This document shows, in pieces, positions 54,604 to 63,738 of a DNA stretch of 64,000 nt. Origin of the DNA: Chryseobacterium sp. c4a (lineage in GTDB: Bacteria; Bacteroidota; Bacteroidia; Flavobacteriales; Weeksellaceae); assembly GCF_009900745.1 (NCBI RefSeq), contig NZ_WXVU01000020.1, forward strand, positions 56,596-120,595, given 5' to 3'. The notes under the pieces were generated by a model. The model was not told the origin of the DNA, made no database searches, and saw only the letters and a program-made list of their open reading frames with translations. The position numbers were made by a program, and so were the translations under genes. Numbering within the stretch: position 1 is the stretch's first letter; the number at the start of each line of letters is the position of its first letter.

Positions 54604-56256
54604 ATGAAAAAGATTTATCTTGGTGCATTTACATTATGCACGGCTCTGGGGGTGTCTGCCCAGCATGTTCTCTGGCAAAAAGATATCCAATCCTCAACTC
54701 AGGATTTTCTAAGTCAGGTGACCACCACAATCGATCAGCAGTATCTTATTACAGGAAGTTCAATACAGTCAGGAAGCGGGAAGCTGGAGGCTGGAAGTAA
54801 ACCCAACAACGGTTACGATTTCCATCTGGTTAAATTAAACCAACAAGGAGAAGAAGCCTGGGAAAAACATTTCTCAGGAAATAATCACGATTATTTATCT
54901 GCAACAGTATCTACTCAGGACGGAGGGTTTCTTCTGGCTGGAACATCGTATTCCGGAAAAGGATTGGATAAAAAAGATGATTCCAAAGGCGGTTCAGATA
55001 TCTGGCTGATCAGAATCAACGAATTTGGCGATGAAATCTGGCAGAAAACATTAGGAAGCGCTTCCGATGAAGAAGCCAAAGCAGTAATTCAGAGCACAGA
55101 TTTAGGCTTTTTCGTTGCAGGAAACGTACAAAACTCTTCCAAAGGTTACGGTTCAAAAGATGTCTGGATCATCAGACTGGACAAAGATGGCAAAGAACTC
55201 TCACAACTCGTATTAGGTGGAAAAGGCTTAGACGAAGTAGAGAAAATAATTCCAACTAAAGATGGCGGAGCTCTTCTGGGGATTTATTCAAGAAGTTCCG
55301 AGGTTCGTGCTTCGGGATCTGAGAAAGGTTCCGGGATGCGAGATTCGGGTTCCGTATCAAACGTTCAAAACTCGAATCCCGAACCTCGTACCACAACCCC
55401 CGTATCCCGCACCTCGAAACAAAGCGAAAACTTCGGTGAAGGTGACTATTGGATCGTTAAACTGGATAAAAACGGAAAAATAGAATGGGAAAAGAATTTT
55501 GGCGGTAAAGCAGACGATCATATCAGAACGTTGGCTTTAACCTCAAATGGCTACATCATCGGCGGTGAATCCCGTTCCGAAAGATCAGGAAACAAAACCA
55601 TAGGGATTGAAGAAGGAACAGACCTATGGCTGATTGCTCTCAATGAAAGAGGCGATGAACAGTGGCAAAAATCCTACAATTTCAAGAACCGTGATATCCT
55701 GATGGGAATGAGTGTGATTCATTCAGTGGATGACAAATCTTCAAAGGGAATTTTGTTGGGCGGCTATACTCAAGCAGAAGGAAGAATACAAGAAAATGAC
55801 GAAACTTTCTGGATGCTTTATTTGGATGGAAATGGAAATGAACAATGGCGAAAGCATGTGAGTGGCGAATCCAGACAAAAAGAAGAAAGACTTTCGGACT
55901 TGAAACTCAATAGGGACGGTTCTATCGTTTTAGCCGGAACAAGTGCCAAGGAATTAGGGAAAGAAAACTGGAAGATTGTAAAGCTGGGTGATAAGCAGGT
56001 CAATGATCTGATTGAAAAATACGATATCAAAATCTATCCAAATCCGGTATCCGATTATGCGTATGTAGAAATCGGCTTTGACTTCAAGGATGCTGATATT
56101 ATGCTGTATGATATGAGCGGAAGACAGCTTCAGAACTTTAAAACGAAAAACAGAGTGACCAAGATGAATACCCAGGCTCTGGTACAGGGAGCATATTTGG
56201 TGACGATAAAAACGGATAATAATAAAACAGCAAATGCAAAGCTGATTAAAAAATAG
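54604..56256 (+). CDS. Beta-propeller-like protein with T9SS sorting domain
   Basis: 550 aa. Signal peptide about 1-19 (LGVSAQ). The body has repeated blades with DGGFLLAGTSYSGKG, DIWLIRINEFGDEIWQKTLG and related copies (about 70 residues each), the pattern of outer-surface proteins found with Bacteroidota RHS genes. Residues from about 475 form a type A T9SS sorting domain (IKIYPNPVSDYAYVEIG and ALVQGAYLVTIKTD, ending NAKLIKK). Two low-complexity insertions interrupt it: SGSGKLEAGSK near 58-68 and a Ser/Arg/Pro-rich piece near 231-275 produced by palindromic repeat DNA. It lies 12 bases before the YD-repeat gene and shares its transcript. Confidence 0.9.
   Translation: MKKIYLGAFTLCTALGVSAQHVLWQKDIQSSTQDFLSQVTTTIDQQYLITGSSIQSGSGKLEAGSKPNNGYDFHLVKLNQQGEEAWEKHFSGNNHDYLSATVSTQDGGFLLAGTSYSGKGLDKKDDSKGGSDIWLIRINEFGDEIWQKTLGSASDEEAKAVIQSTDLGFFVAGNVQNSSKGYGSKDVWIIRLDKDGKELSQLVLGGKGLDEVEKIIPTKDGGALLGIYSRSSEVRASGSEKGSGMRDSGSVSNVQNSNPEPRTTTPVSRTSKQSENFGEGDYWIVKLDKNGKIEWEKNFGGKADDHIRTLALTSNGYIIGGESRSERSGNKTIGIEEGTDLWLIALNERGDEQWQKSYNFKNRDILMGMSVIHSVDDKSSKGILLGGYTQAEGRIQENDETFWMLYLDGNGNEQWRKHVSGESRQKEERLSDLKLNRDGSIVLAGTSAKELGKENWKIVKLGDKQVNDLIEKYDIKIYPNPVSDYAYVEIGFDFKDADIMLYDMSGRQLQNFKTKNRVTKMNTQALVQGAYLVTIKTDNNKTANAKLIKK
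55299..55425. repeat. Palindromic repeat inserted in frame in a coding sequence
   Basis: A GC-richer block of CGGGATxCGAG/CGAACC-type units. The outer arms CGAGGTTCG (55299-55307) and CGAACCTCG (55380-55388) are exact inverted copies, with further units up to about 55425. It is a multiple of three without stops in the reading frame and adds about 42 residues between propeller blades. Confidence 0.65.
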
Positions 56257-56268
56257 AAAACATTAATT

Positions 56269-59058
56269 ATGAAGAAAATAATATTTTTAGTATTAATACT
56301 ACTCTTTAATTGGAGTTGGTCGCAAACTTCATCTACTCAAAGAAACTTTGGGGACACTTCACTTCCTGTTCCATCTGTTTCCTCAATGGCATCTTATGTC
56401 AATACACCGGTTTCCTTGTCTACCGGAGTTCCTGATATATCCCTTCCCTTATTTACATTACCTACCGGAAATAAAAACCTGGATCTTTCAGTGGTTTTAA
56501 ATTATCATGTCTATAACTCCGGTCCAAAACAAAGAGGAACTGAAGTAGGGGTTGGTTGGTCAATGATTAAAGGAGGTGTAATTTCGAAGGAAAATAGTAA
56601 TGAGCCTGATGAAAAATATCAGGATGCCAGCAGTTACGATTACAAAAAAAATAAGTTTGATGATATTTATTATTATAATTTCCCCGGAAATGCAGGGAAA
56701 TTCAAGATTGTAAGAGATACGGTAAATAATACATTTACAGTAAATAATATCTCAGGAAATAATTTAAAAATAGAATATACCCGCGATTCTAACCCTGCAA
56801 CACTTATTGTAAATTCATTTACCATAACTGATGCTAAAGGGTTCAAATTTATTTTTAACGATTATAGTATTGCCCGATATGATACCAGTATCAAAGGATT
56901 TAACTATAGATCGGCTTTTTATTTAACGAAGATTATAGATGAAAATAATACTGAAATTGCCAATTTTACTTACGAAAAAAGAAGTAAATATATAGGATAC
57001 CAATCAAGTATTCAGCTGTATCAATATTGTAAACTGGAAACCATCTCTACAAGATATGGTAAAATAACTTTTGAAAATACGTTTGATGATCTGGTTGAGA
57101 TGTATAATGAGAATGAAGATCCTTATAAGATAAAATCTGTTTCGCAATGGGATAAGTCTTCACATTTGATTTCTAAGTACAGCTTTGATTATTGGAATAG
57201 TAGTCTCGAATACTTGATTAAATTGGATAAAAATCTTAAGGAAATAGAAAAAAGAAAATTTACCTATAGTGCTGAATCATTACACAATTACGGCCCATTA
57301 TCTGATCCTAATAAATACGGAGATTATATATGTTCTGTGGATACCAGATCAATAAATCCTAAATATTTTGTTTCCGCTCTGAAGAGTATGACATTGCCGG
57401 AGGGAGGATTGGTAGAATATAATTTTGAAGCAGGCGAAATATATACAAAAGCAAATCCTAATCTGTCTAACGACTATATTGATTATCCGAATTATCAATA
57501 CCTGAAGGTTGTAGATAGTATTAATTTTGATACTCATACCACCCGTAATTATACATTTCAGGTTCCTCAGAAAAAAGTTTACCGAATGTATTTTTATGCT
57601 AATGAAACCTATGTGATAAAAAATATGCATGGTGATATCATTATTACACCAACCTATGAGCTCTTTAATTCTGCAGGAAAAAAAATGGATAATTACCAGA
57701 AACAGTGTTTTGATGTGAAACTCTATGATCTGCCTGCTGATACCTATACTGTTAAAATCAGTGGAAATGGAAATGGTTCACTTACTAATTATGCTGTTTT
57801 CAATACCAGCGGTCCTTATAGAAACGGCAGTTATAATAGGATCCCACGTATTAAAAGTATTAAGTATTATACTGCCGATCTAAAAGTGAAGAAAACAATT
57901 ACTTATAACTATGACCTGTTCACCGATTCCAATAGCAGTAGTGGGCAAATTTTTACTAACGAAAGGTGTGGTAATAATGATGGAGAGAGAGATTATTATG
58001 ATGATAAATATATAGTATATACCAATGTCAAAGAAATTTATGGAGAACCTTCCAATAATCTGGGATATACTAAACATTATTTTAAAACAATTGAGGATTA
58101 TGTTCAGAATAACGACCCGTGGTATAGACCTTATTATAACATGGTGTCTTCTGGAATTGAGGTAAAGAAGGAGACTTTTAATCAGCAAAATCAATTATTA
58201 TCAGATGAAAATATAGACTATATGTTTGATGAAATTAATGGTGTAAGTGAATATGGAGGATGTGCCGGTTATAAATCAAAAGCATCGTGGCTGAAATCAT
58301 CCAAAATTGTATCCAATACTTATTATAGCAATGGAACTCAACTGCAAAATATCTCAGAATCTATATTTAATCCATCCAATTTTCAGTTGTCGACCATGAA
58401 AGAAACCGCTCCGGATGGAAAAATTACTGAAAAGAAAACACAATATGCCGGAGACCTGAATAATACACGTCTTATAAATGCCAATATGACTGCTGTTCCA
58501 TTGCAGACGGAAGTAAAAGTGAACGGAATTCTTGTAGGTAAAACAGAAACAAAATATGATGCTGCTTCATCTCTGTATCCTTCGTCTGTGACAAACTTTA
58601 ATACGCAAAACCAAAATCAGGTTACAGAAGGGTTGATGGAACAATATGATGATAAAGGAAATCTGGTTCAGGCTCGTGGAAAGGACAATATTCCGGTTAC
58701 GACCATTTGGGGATATTATCAGGCTTATCCCATAGCAAAGATAGAAGGCTTATCTTATAATCAAATATCAGGATTACAAACTGTTATGTCAGCTATATCG
58801 GCATCTAATGCAGATGCAGATAATCCAGTTAATGAAGTGGCTTTATTGCAGGCTTTTGAGAATATGCGTAAAGATCCTGCCTTAAAAGATTATGTTATGA
58901 CGACTGCTACTTATGATCCTATGATTGGAATAACCAACAGCATTTCACCGAACGGAATGAAAACAACTTATATTTATGATACATCCAACAGGTTGGTAAA
59001 AATAATGGATGGAAATGGTAAGACAATCAATGAATATCAGTATAACTACAAGCATTAA
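56269..59058 (+). CDS. Large secreted YD-repeat/RHS-type partner protein
   Basis: 929 aa, signal peptide about 1-18 (FNWSWSQ). The N-terminal region (about 28-90) is the typical start of Bacteroidota RHS-associated proteins: SYVNTPVSLSTGVPDISLPL followed by LSVVLNYHVYNSG and GVGWSMIKGG. A long beta-rich middle follows, and the end has YD-type repeats (TYIYDTSNRLVKIMDGNGK, then NEYQYNYKH). No RHS core or toxin domain is present, so it ends where the next protein continues. With the following gene it probably forms a two-part shell like TcB/TcC, holding the toxin tip. The 70-base gap to the next gene suggests a single operon. Confidence 0.85.
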   Translation: MKKIIFLVLILLFNWSWSQTSSTQRNFGDTSLPVPSVSSMASYVNTPVSLSTGVPDISLPLFTLPTGNKNLDLSVVLNYHVYNSGPKQRGTEVGVGWSMIKGGVISKENSNEPDEKYQDASSYDYKKNKFDDIYYYNFPGNAGKFKIVRDTVNNTFTVNNISGNNLKIEYTRDSNPATLIVNSFTITDAKGFKFIFNDYSIARYDTSIKGFNYRSAFYLTKIIDENNTEIANFTYEKRSKYIGYQSSIQLYQYCKLETISTRYGKITFENTFDDLVEMYNENEDPYKIKSVSQWDKSSHLISKYSFDYWNSSLEYLIKLDKNLKEIEKRKFTYSAESLHNYGPLSDPNKYGDYICSVDTRSINPKYFVSALKSMTLPEGGLVEYNFEAGEIYTKANPNLSNDYIDYPNYQYLKVVDSINFDTHTTRNYTFQVPQKKVYRMYFYANETYVIKNMHGDIIITPTYELFNSAGKKMDNYQKQCFDVKLYDLPADTYTVKISGNGNGSLTNYAVFNTSGPYRNGSYNRIPRIKSIKYYTADLKVKKTITYNYDLFTDSNSSSGQIFTNERCGNNDGERDYYDDKYIVYTNVKEIYGEPSNNLGYTKHYFKTIEDYVQNNDPWYRPYYNMVSSGIEVKKETFNQQNQLLSDENIDYMFDEINGVSEYGGCAGYKSKASWLKSSKIVSNTYYSNGTQLQNISESIFNPSNFQLSTMKETAPDGKITEKKTQYAGDLNNTRLINANMTAVPLQTEVKVNGILVGKTETKYDAASSLYPSSVTNFNTQNQNQVTEGLMEQYDDKGNLVQARGKDNIPVTTIWGYYQAYPIAKIEGLSYNQISGLQTVMSAISASNADADNPVNEVALLQAFENMRKDPALKDYVMTTATYDPMIGITNSISPNGMKTTYIYDTSNRLVKIMDGNGKTINEYQYNYKH

Positions 59059-59128
59059 TGATTTACGAATGATTGGATCTAAAAACACAACAAACGTCAT
59101 GTTTCACAATTTATGATGATTATCAACT

Positions 59129-62100
59129 ATGAAAAACTTTTTTAATATACTGAGTGTCATGCTGACTTTGGGATATGCCCATGCTCAGACCTTAAATACC
59201 ACGACTACAGAAAATTATACCTATGTCAAGAATTGTCTTGATGAGAACTGTGTCAAAAAAACAGAAACTGTCCAATATTTTGACGGACTGGGAAGGAATA
59301 TCCAATTGGTGGGTATTGCAGCGACTCCGTCGGGAAAGGATATGGTTACCCATATAGAATATGATGAATTTGGGCGGATTAGTAAAGAATATCTTCCTAT
59401 CCCGCAGATCGCTACACAGTCCGGAGCGATCTATGCCTCACCTCTTGCTAATGCTACGAGTATCTATGGTGCTGAAAAAATATATGCTGAAAAACAGATG
59501 GAGAGCTCTCCATTAAGCAGGATTAATAAAGTGATTCCGATTGGGAATGACTGGGCTTCACATCCTGTTCAGATGGAATATAGTGCTAATGTGAACGGAG
59601 AAGTAAAGAAGTATACAGTTTCCAATATATGGGTGAACAATGCTACGACTTCTTCAGTAACAGAAAATGGGACTTATGGAGGAAATCAATTGATAAAGAG
59701 TACTGTTATCGATGGTGATGGAAATACAGTAATTGAGTTTAAAAATACTGCAGGACAGCTCATTCTGACCCGTAAAAATGATGGGACACAGAATATAGAT
59801 ACTTATTATGTTTACAATGAGTATGGGCAGTTAGTTCTTGTGATTCCGCCATTAGCATCCGGTGTTTCTTTAGATGCGACAGTGCAGGATAATCTTTGTT
59901 ATCAATATCGTTATGACGGATTAGGAAGGCTGGTAGAAAAAAAGATTCCCGGAAAAGGCTGGGAGTATATGGTGTATGATAAAGCCGACAGATTGATCTT
60001 AACGCAGGATCCAGCAATGGCATCGAAGGGTAAGTGGTTCATCACAAAATATGATGTTCTGGGAAGAGTTGCTTATACAGGAATAGTGGTATCAACGGCA
60101 AAACGAGCAGTTTTACAAGATTTGATTAAAAATGATATCATTTCAGAACCTCGAAGCACGCAAGGATTCACTAAAAGTGGAATGACGATTTATTATGTCA
60201 ATAATTATTTTATGGTGGATACGGAATCTATCCTAAGTGTCAATTACTATGATACATATCCTGCAGGGACTCCGGCTGCTCCTACACAGATCATAGGACA
60301 GAACATTATCAAAGATGATATGACTGCTTCTCAAAATACCAAAGGTCTTCTCACAGCTTCTTATGTAAAGAATATTGAAAATGATGAATGGACAAAAGCC
60401 TGGAGCTGGTATGATTCCAAATCCCGAGTGGTGGGTACTCATTCTATTAATCATCTTGGAGGTTATACGAAGACCGAATTAGAGCTTGATTTTGTAGGAT
60501 TAACGAAGCAGTCTAAAGTGTATCATAAAAGACTGGATGCTGATGCTGAACAATTGATCGTTCAGACTTTTACTTATGATGCTCAAAACAGATTACTTGT
60601 TCATAAGCATAAGATTAATGCTAATCCTGAAGAAATCTTATCCAGAAATGAATATAATGAACTCTCTCAGCTCAAGAATAAAAAAGTGGGTGGTACAGAT
60701 ATGGGGAATCCGCTTCAAAATATAGAGTATACTTATAATATTCAGGGTGGACTTTCCAAAATAAATGACCCTTCAAATCTTGGGAACAAGCTTTTCGGCT
60801 ATGAAATGAAATATGCCCGTCCTCAGAATCCAAATGTTGCTCCCGGAAAATACAACGGAAATATTACGGAAGTAGATTGGAAAAATGCATCAGAAGGGAT
60901 CTTGAAACGCTATAATTACAGCTATGATCAGGTAAACAGACTTCGCGATGCAATCTATTCTGAACCGAATTCAACGGCTCCTTTCAATAATACTTTTAAT
61001 GAGAGAATAACGTATGATACAAACGGAAATATAAAAACATTAAAAAGAAATGCGATCCCTGTTTCCGGCAGCAATACGGCAACACAAGTAGATGATCTGG
61101 ATTATCAGTATACGGGAAACCGATTGAATCAGGTAAAAGAATATGCTTTGAATGATACCGGTTATGAAGGCGGAAATAATATGATAGACTATGATCCGAA
61201 TGGAAATATGATCAATATGAAAGATAAAGGGATTGAGTCTATTGTTTATAATCATCTGAATCTTCCTCAAAGACTTTCTATTACTCAAAAGACAGAATTT
61301 GAAACGTATTCTTACAGTCTGGATTATCTTTACCGCGCAGATGGAACCAAGCTTAGAAAAACTTATTTTAAACAGGGAGGGCGAAGAGGAGAAACTCCTA
61401 TTGCGAAGATTACAGATTATCTGGATGGTTTTCAGTATCATTATTTTGAGGGTGGTGGAATTTGTATGACCTGCCGTACAGAATCTGCTTTCGAAGAACA
61501 AGCTTATAAAAATAAAGGAATACTATTTCCAGATCTTGATGTAACACCAAGATGGACCCTTGATTTTGTACCTACTGCCGAAGGTTTTTACAGTTTTGAA
61601 GAAAACCGCTATATTTACCAATATAAAGACCATCTTGGAAATACCCGGGTAAGTTTTGCTAAAAATAGCGAAGGCGCTCTTGAGATTACCGATACTAATA
61701 ATTACTATCCTTTTGGATTAAACCATATAAAAGGATCATTTGGAACTTCTAATTTTGGGAGCTATTATTCTTATAAATACAATGGAAAAGAGCTTCAGGA
61801 AACAGGAATGTATGATTATGGGGCAAGGTTTTATATCCCTGACCTAGGCAGATGGGGAGTTTCAGATCCTCTGGCGGAGGTGTCCCGTAGATTTTCTCCT
61901 TACAATTATGGTTTAGATAATCCGATGATGTTCATTGATCCTGATGGCAGAAAGGCACTCCCTAATGATTATCAGGCAATGCAGGCAGAGTTTTTCTCTG
62001 CTGTTCAAAGTCAGGGAGGTGGAGTAATGGGGCAAATGCTGAGTGGTGGTGGAAGATTAACTACGAGCTATTATCCTGGGAATTTGGGTGGAAATACTAA

Positions 62101-62767
62101 TTTTGGTGGCGGTGCCACCTTTGGCCAGACCCAGGCTTATAAAGATTTAGTCTCAGTATTTGCTAATGGAGGTGAGTATTCATTGCGTAATCATAATGGC
62201 TATATGAGCTGGTGGACAGGAGGAGCAGAAGGAGATGCAAATACAGCACAGGAGATGGTAGCGCATATGTTGAACCTTAATAAATCTGGTATTCCAGAAA
62301 TTAATAGACCTTCTTTTTATATACCTAGCCAAAATGGTTTTTTGGACTGGGGGAATTTAGGAAATGCTGCAACAGTAGGAGCAATTAGCTATTATGCTTT
62401 AGAAAAAAGTATTTATAGCAATCAACATTGGGTAGATGCAAAAGGTATTGTTAAATCTACGGAACTTTTAGAAAAAGGAGCTAATGGCAAATTCGTAAGA
62501 GGAGTACAAGGGTTGAGAAATGGATATGCAGCAGCAGGGAAAGCATCTTCTGTTTATGCTGTAGCAGGAAAAGTTGTGGGTGTTGTGGGAGTAGGAGTAA
62601 CAGTATGGGAAATAGCCTCCGGTAAAAAGAATTTAATTGGAGAAGGTGGATTAGACTTAGTAATGGGAGGTATAGGATTTACTGGTTGGGGAGCTCCTGT
62701 AAGCCTTATCTATTTTGGAGGAAAATTAGCATTGGAAGCAACAGGTAATGACTTTTGGAATAAATAA
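59129..62767 (+). CDS. RHS toxin with DUF6443 N-terminus
   Basis: 1212 aa, signal peptide about 1-20 (YAHAQ). Residues about 25-160 are a DUF6443 domain (TVQYFDGLGRNIQLVGIAAT), followed by YD/RHS repeats through about 800. The RHS repeat-associated core is at about 840-945 (YKYNGKELQETGMYDYGARF, WGVSDPLAE, NPMMFIDPDGRKA). The variable tip (about 965-1212) is Gly-rich and ends with hydrophobic stretches (AGKVVGVVGVGVTVWEIASG and WGAPVSLIYFGGKLALEA), which suggests a membrane-inserting toxin; no enzymatic motif is seen. The gene after it encodes a membrane protein, consistent with immunity against such a toxin. Confidence 0.92.
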   Translation: MKNFFNILSVMLTLGYAHAQTLNTTTTENYTYVKNCLDENCVKKTETVQYFDGLGRNIQLVGIAATPSGKDMVTHIEYDEFGRISKEYLPIPQIATQSGAIYASPLANATSIYGAEKIYAEKQMESSPLSRINKVIPIGNDWASHPVQMEYSANVNGEVKKYTVSNIWVNNATTSSVTENGTYGGNQLIKSTVIDGDGNTVIEFKNTAGQLILTRKNDGTQNIDTYYVYNEYGQLVLVIPPLASGVSLDATVQDNLCYQYRYDGLGRLVEKKIPGKGWEYMVYDKADRLILTQDPAMASKGKWFITKYDVLGRVAYTGIVVSTAKRAVLQDLIKNDIISEPRSTQGFTKSGMTIYYVNNYFMVDTESILSVNYYDTYPAGTPAAPTQIIGQNIIKDDMTASQNTKGLLTASYVKNIENDEWTKAWSWYDSKSRVVGTHSINHLGGYTKTELELDFVGLTKQSKVYHKRLDADAEQLIVQTFTYDAQNRLLVHKHKINANPEEILSRNEYNELSQLKNKKVGGTDMGNPLQNIEYTYNIQGGLSKINDPSNLGNKLFGYEMKYARPQNPNVAPGKYNGNITEVDWKNASEGILKRYNYSYDQVNRLRDAIYSEPNSTAPFNNTFNERITYDTNGNIKTLKRNAIPVSGSNTATQVDDLDYQYTGNRLNQVKEYALNDTGYEGGNNMIDYDPNGNMINMKDKGIESIVYNHLNLPQRLSITQKTEFETYSYSLDYLYRADGTKLRKTYFKQGGRRGETPIAKITDYLDGFQYHYFEGGGICMTCRTESAFEEQAYKNKGILFPDLDVTPRWTLDFVPTAEGFYSFEENRYIYQYKDHLGNTRVSFAKNSEGALEITDTNNYYPFGLNHIKGSFGTSNFGSYYSYKYNGKELQETGMYDYGARFYIPDLGRWGVSDPLAEVSRRFSPYNYGLDNPMMFIDPDGRKALPNDYQAMQAEFFSAVQSQGGGVMGQMLSGGGRLTTSYYPGNLGGNTNFGGGATFGQTQAYKDLVSVFANGGEYSLRNHNGYMSWWTGGAEGDANTAQEMVAHMLNLNKSGIPEINRPSFYIPSQNGFLDWGNLGNAATVGAISYYALEKSIYSNQHWVDAKGIVKSTELLEKGANGKFVRGVQGLRNGYAAAGKASSVYAVAGKVVGVVGVGVTVWEIASGKKNLIGEGGLDLVMGGIGFTGWGAPVSLIYFGGKLALEATGNDFWNK
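61601..62020 (+). repeat. Direct repeat copy A (RHS core)
   Basis: 420 bases inside the RHS gene that recur, with about 20 substitutions and no gaps, at 63319-63738. It covers the end of the repeat region and the RHS core. Confidence 0.95.
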
Positions 62768-62778
62768 AAGATAAAATC

Positions 62779-63195
62779 ATGGAATACTATTTCTATTTAA
62801 ATTTTTATATATATCAGTATTATAAGAAAAAGCAAGAAGCTCCTTTAGTTTCAACTTTGCTAGTAATTTCCCTATTAATTAATTTGAATATATTTACTCT
62901 TATTATGATTTATAATTTTATAATTGATTTTTGGACTATTCCAAAACTTCATCAAAATTACATAATCATTATAATCACGTTTTTATCTTTTTTAGTAATT
63001 ATAAATTATTTTTTACTATACTATAAAAAAAGATACGTGGGTATATTTGAAAGGTTTAAAAAACAAAATGAAATATACAAACATTGGAATTTACCAGTAA
63101 AGATATATATTATTTCAAGTATAATTTTATGTCTAGTTACGTTGATAATTGCAGATTTACGCAATCATAATTTTGAATTATACTTTCTGAAATAA
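62779..63195 (+). CDS. Membrane protein, probable RHS immunity protein
   Basis: 138 aa with transmembrane helices at about residues 22-48, 60-80 and 108-128, an aromatic N-terminus (MEYYFYLNFYIYQYYKKKQE) and a basic central loop (YYKKRYVGIFERFKKQNE). It starts 11 bases after the RHS toxin stop. Position and topology fit an inner-membrane immunity protein protecting against a membrane-active toxin. No family recognised. More AT-rich than the RHS gene, as usual for cassette antidotes. Confidence 0.8.
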   Translation: MEYYFYLNFYIYQYYKKKQEAPLVSTLLVISLLINLNIFTLIMIYNFIIDFWTIPKLHQNYIIIIITFLSFLVIINYFLLYYKKRYVGIFERFKKQNEIYKHWNLPVKIYIISSIILCLVTLIIADLRNHNFELYFLK

Positions 63196-63231
63196 TATTT
63201 TGAAATCAATGTATTTGATATTGTCCCTCGT

Positions 63232-63255
63232 TAGCAGGAGCATCATGCTCGTACT
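63232..63255. repeat. REP-like short palindrome
   Basis: GAGCATCATGCTC with flanking GTCCCTCG, comparable in style to the element at 3556-3594. Confidence 0.3.
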
Positions 63256-63274
63256 TTCAACAATAAAATAATAA

Positions 63275-63306
63275 GGAAACCATTGCTGATCATGCAATGG
63301 TTTTCT
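63275..63306 (+). terminator. Rho-independent terminator ending the RHS operon
   Basis: Stem GAAACCATTGC / GCAATGGTTTTC with a short loop (TGATCAT), followed by T-rich sequence, 80 bases after the immunity gene. Confidence 0.75.
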
Positions 63307-63318
63307 TCTATTAAATTA

Positions 63319-63738
63319 GAAAACCGCTATATTTAGCAATATAAAGATCATCTTGGAAAGACCAGGGTAAGTTTTGCTAAAAACAGCGCAGGCGCTCTTG
63401 AAATCACCGATACTAATAATTACTATCCTTTTGGATTAAACCATATAAAGGGATTGTTTGGAACTTCTAATTTTGGGAGCTATTATTCTTATAAATACAA
63501 TGGAAAAGAGCTTCAGGAAACAGGGATGTATGATTATGGGGCAAGGTTTTATATACCTGACCTAGGCAGATGGGGAGTTTCAGATCCTCTGGCAGAGATG
63601 TTCCGTAGATTTTCTCCTTATAATTATGGTTTAGATAATCCGATGATGTTCATTGATCCTGATGGCAGAAAGGCACTCCCTTATGATAATCAGGCAATGC
63701 AGGCAGAGTTTTTCTCTGCTGTTCAAAGCCAGGGAGGT
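63319..63738 (+). pseudogene. Orphan duplicated RHS core, truncated
   Basis: About 95 percent identical over 420 bases to 61601-62020. It has no start codon of its own, a stop TAG replaces a Tyr/Gln region codon near its beginning (63336), and its variable tip is missing because an IS element begins where the similarity ends. An ORF from TTG 63454 continues into the IS and stops at 63810; it is a fusion of core and IS DNA. This is the remnant of a displaced toxin end or a reserve cassette. Confidence 0.88.

Noticed and set aside
55262..55483. Alternative plus-strand frame within the beta-propeller gene
   Set aside because: Created by the repeat insertion; the T9SS protein frame continues through it with conserved blades on both sides.
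61040..61501. Minus-strand frame of 153 codons opposite the RHS gene
   Set aside because: Lies wholly within the RHS coding sequence and is Ile/Ser/Arg-rich, as expected of antisense frames.
59129..62767. Classical Tc toxin (TcC) identity for the RHS gene
   Set aside because: DUF6443 start and core match Bacteroidota RHS proteins; no TcA or TcB with Spv domain is present.
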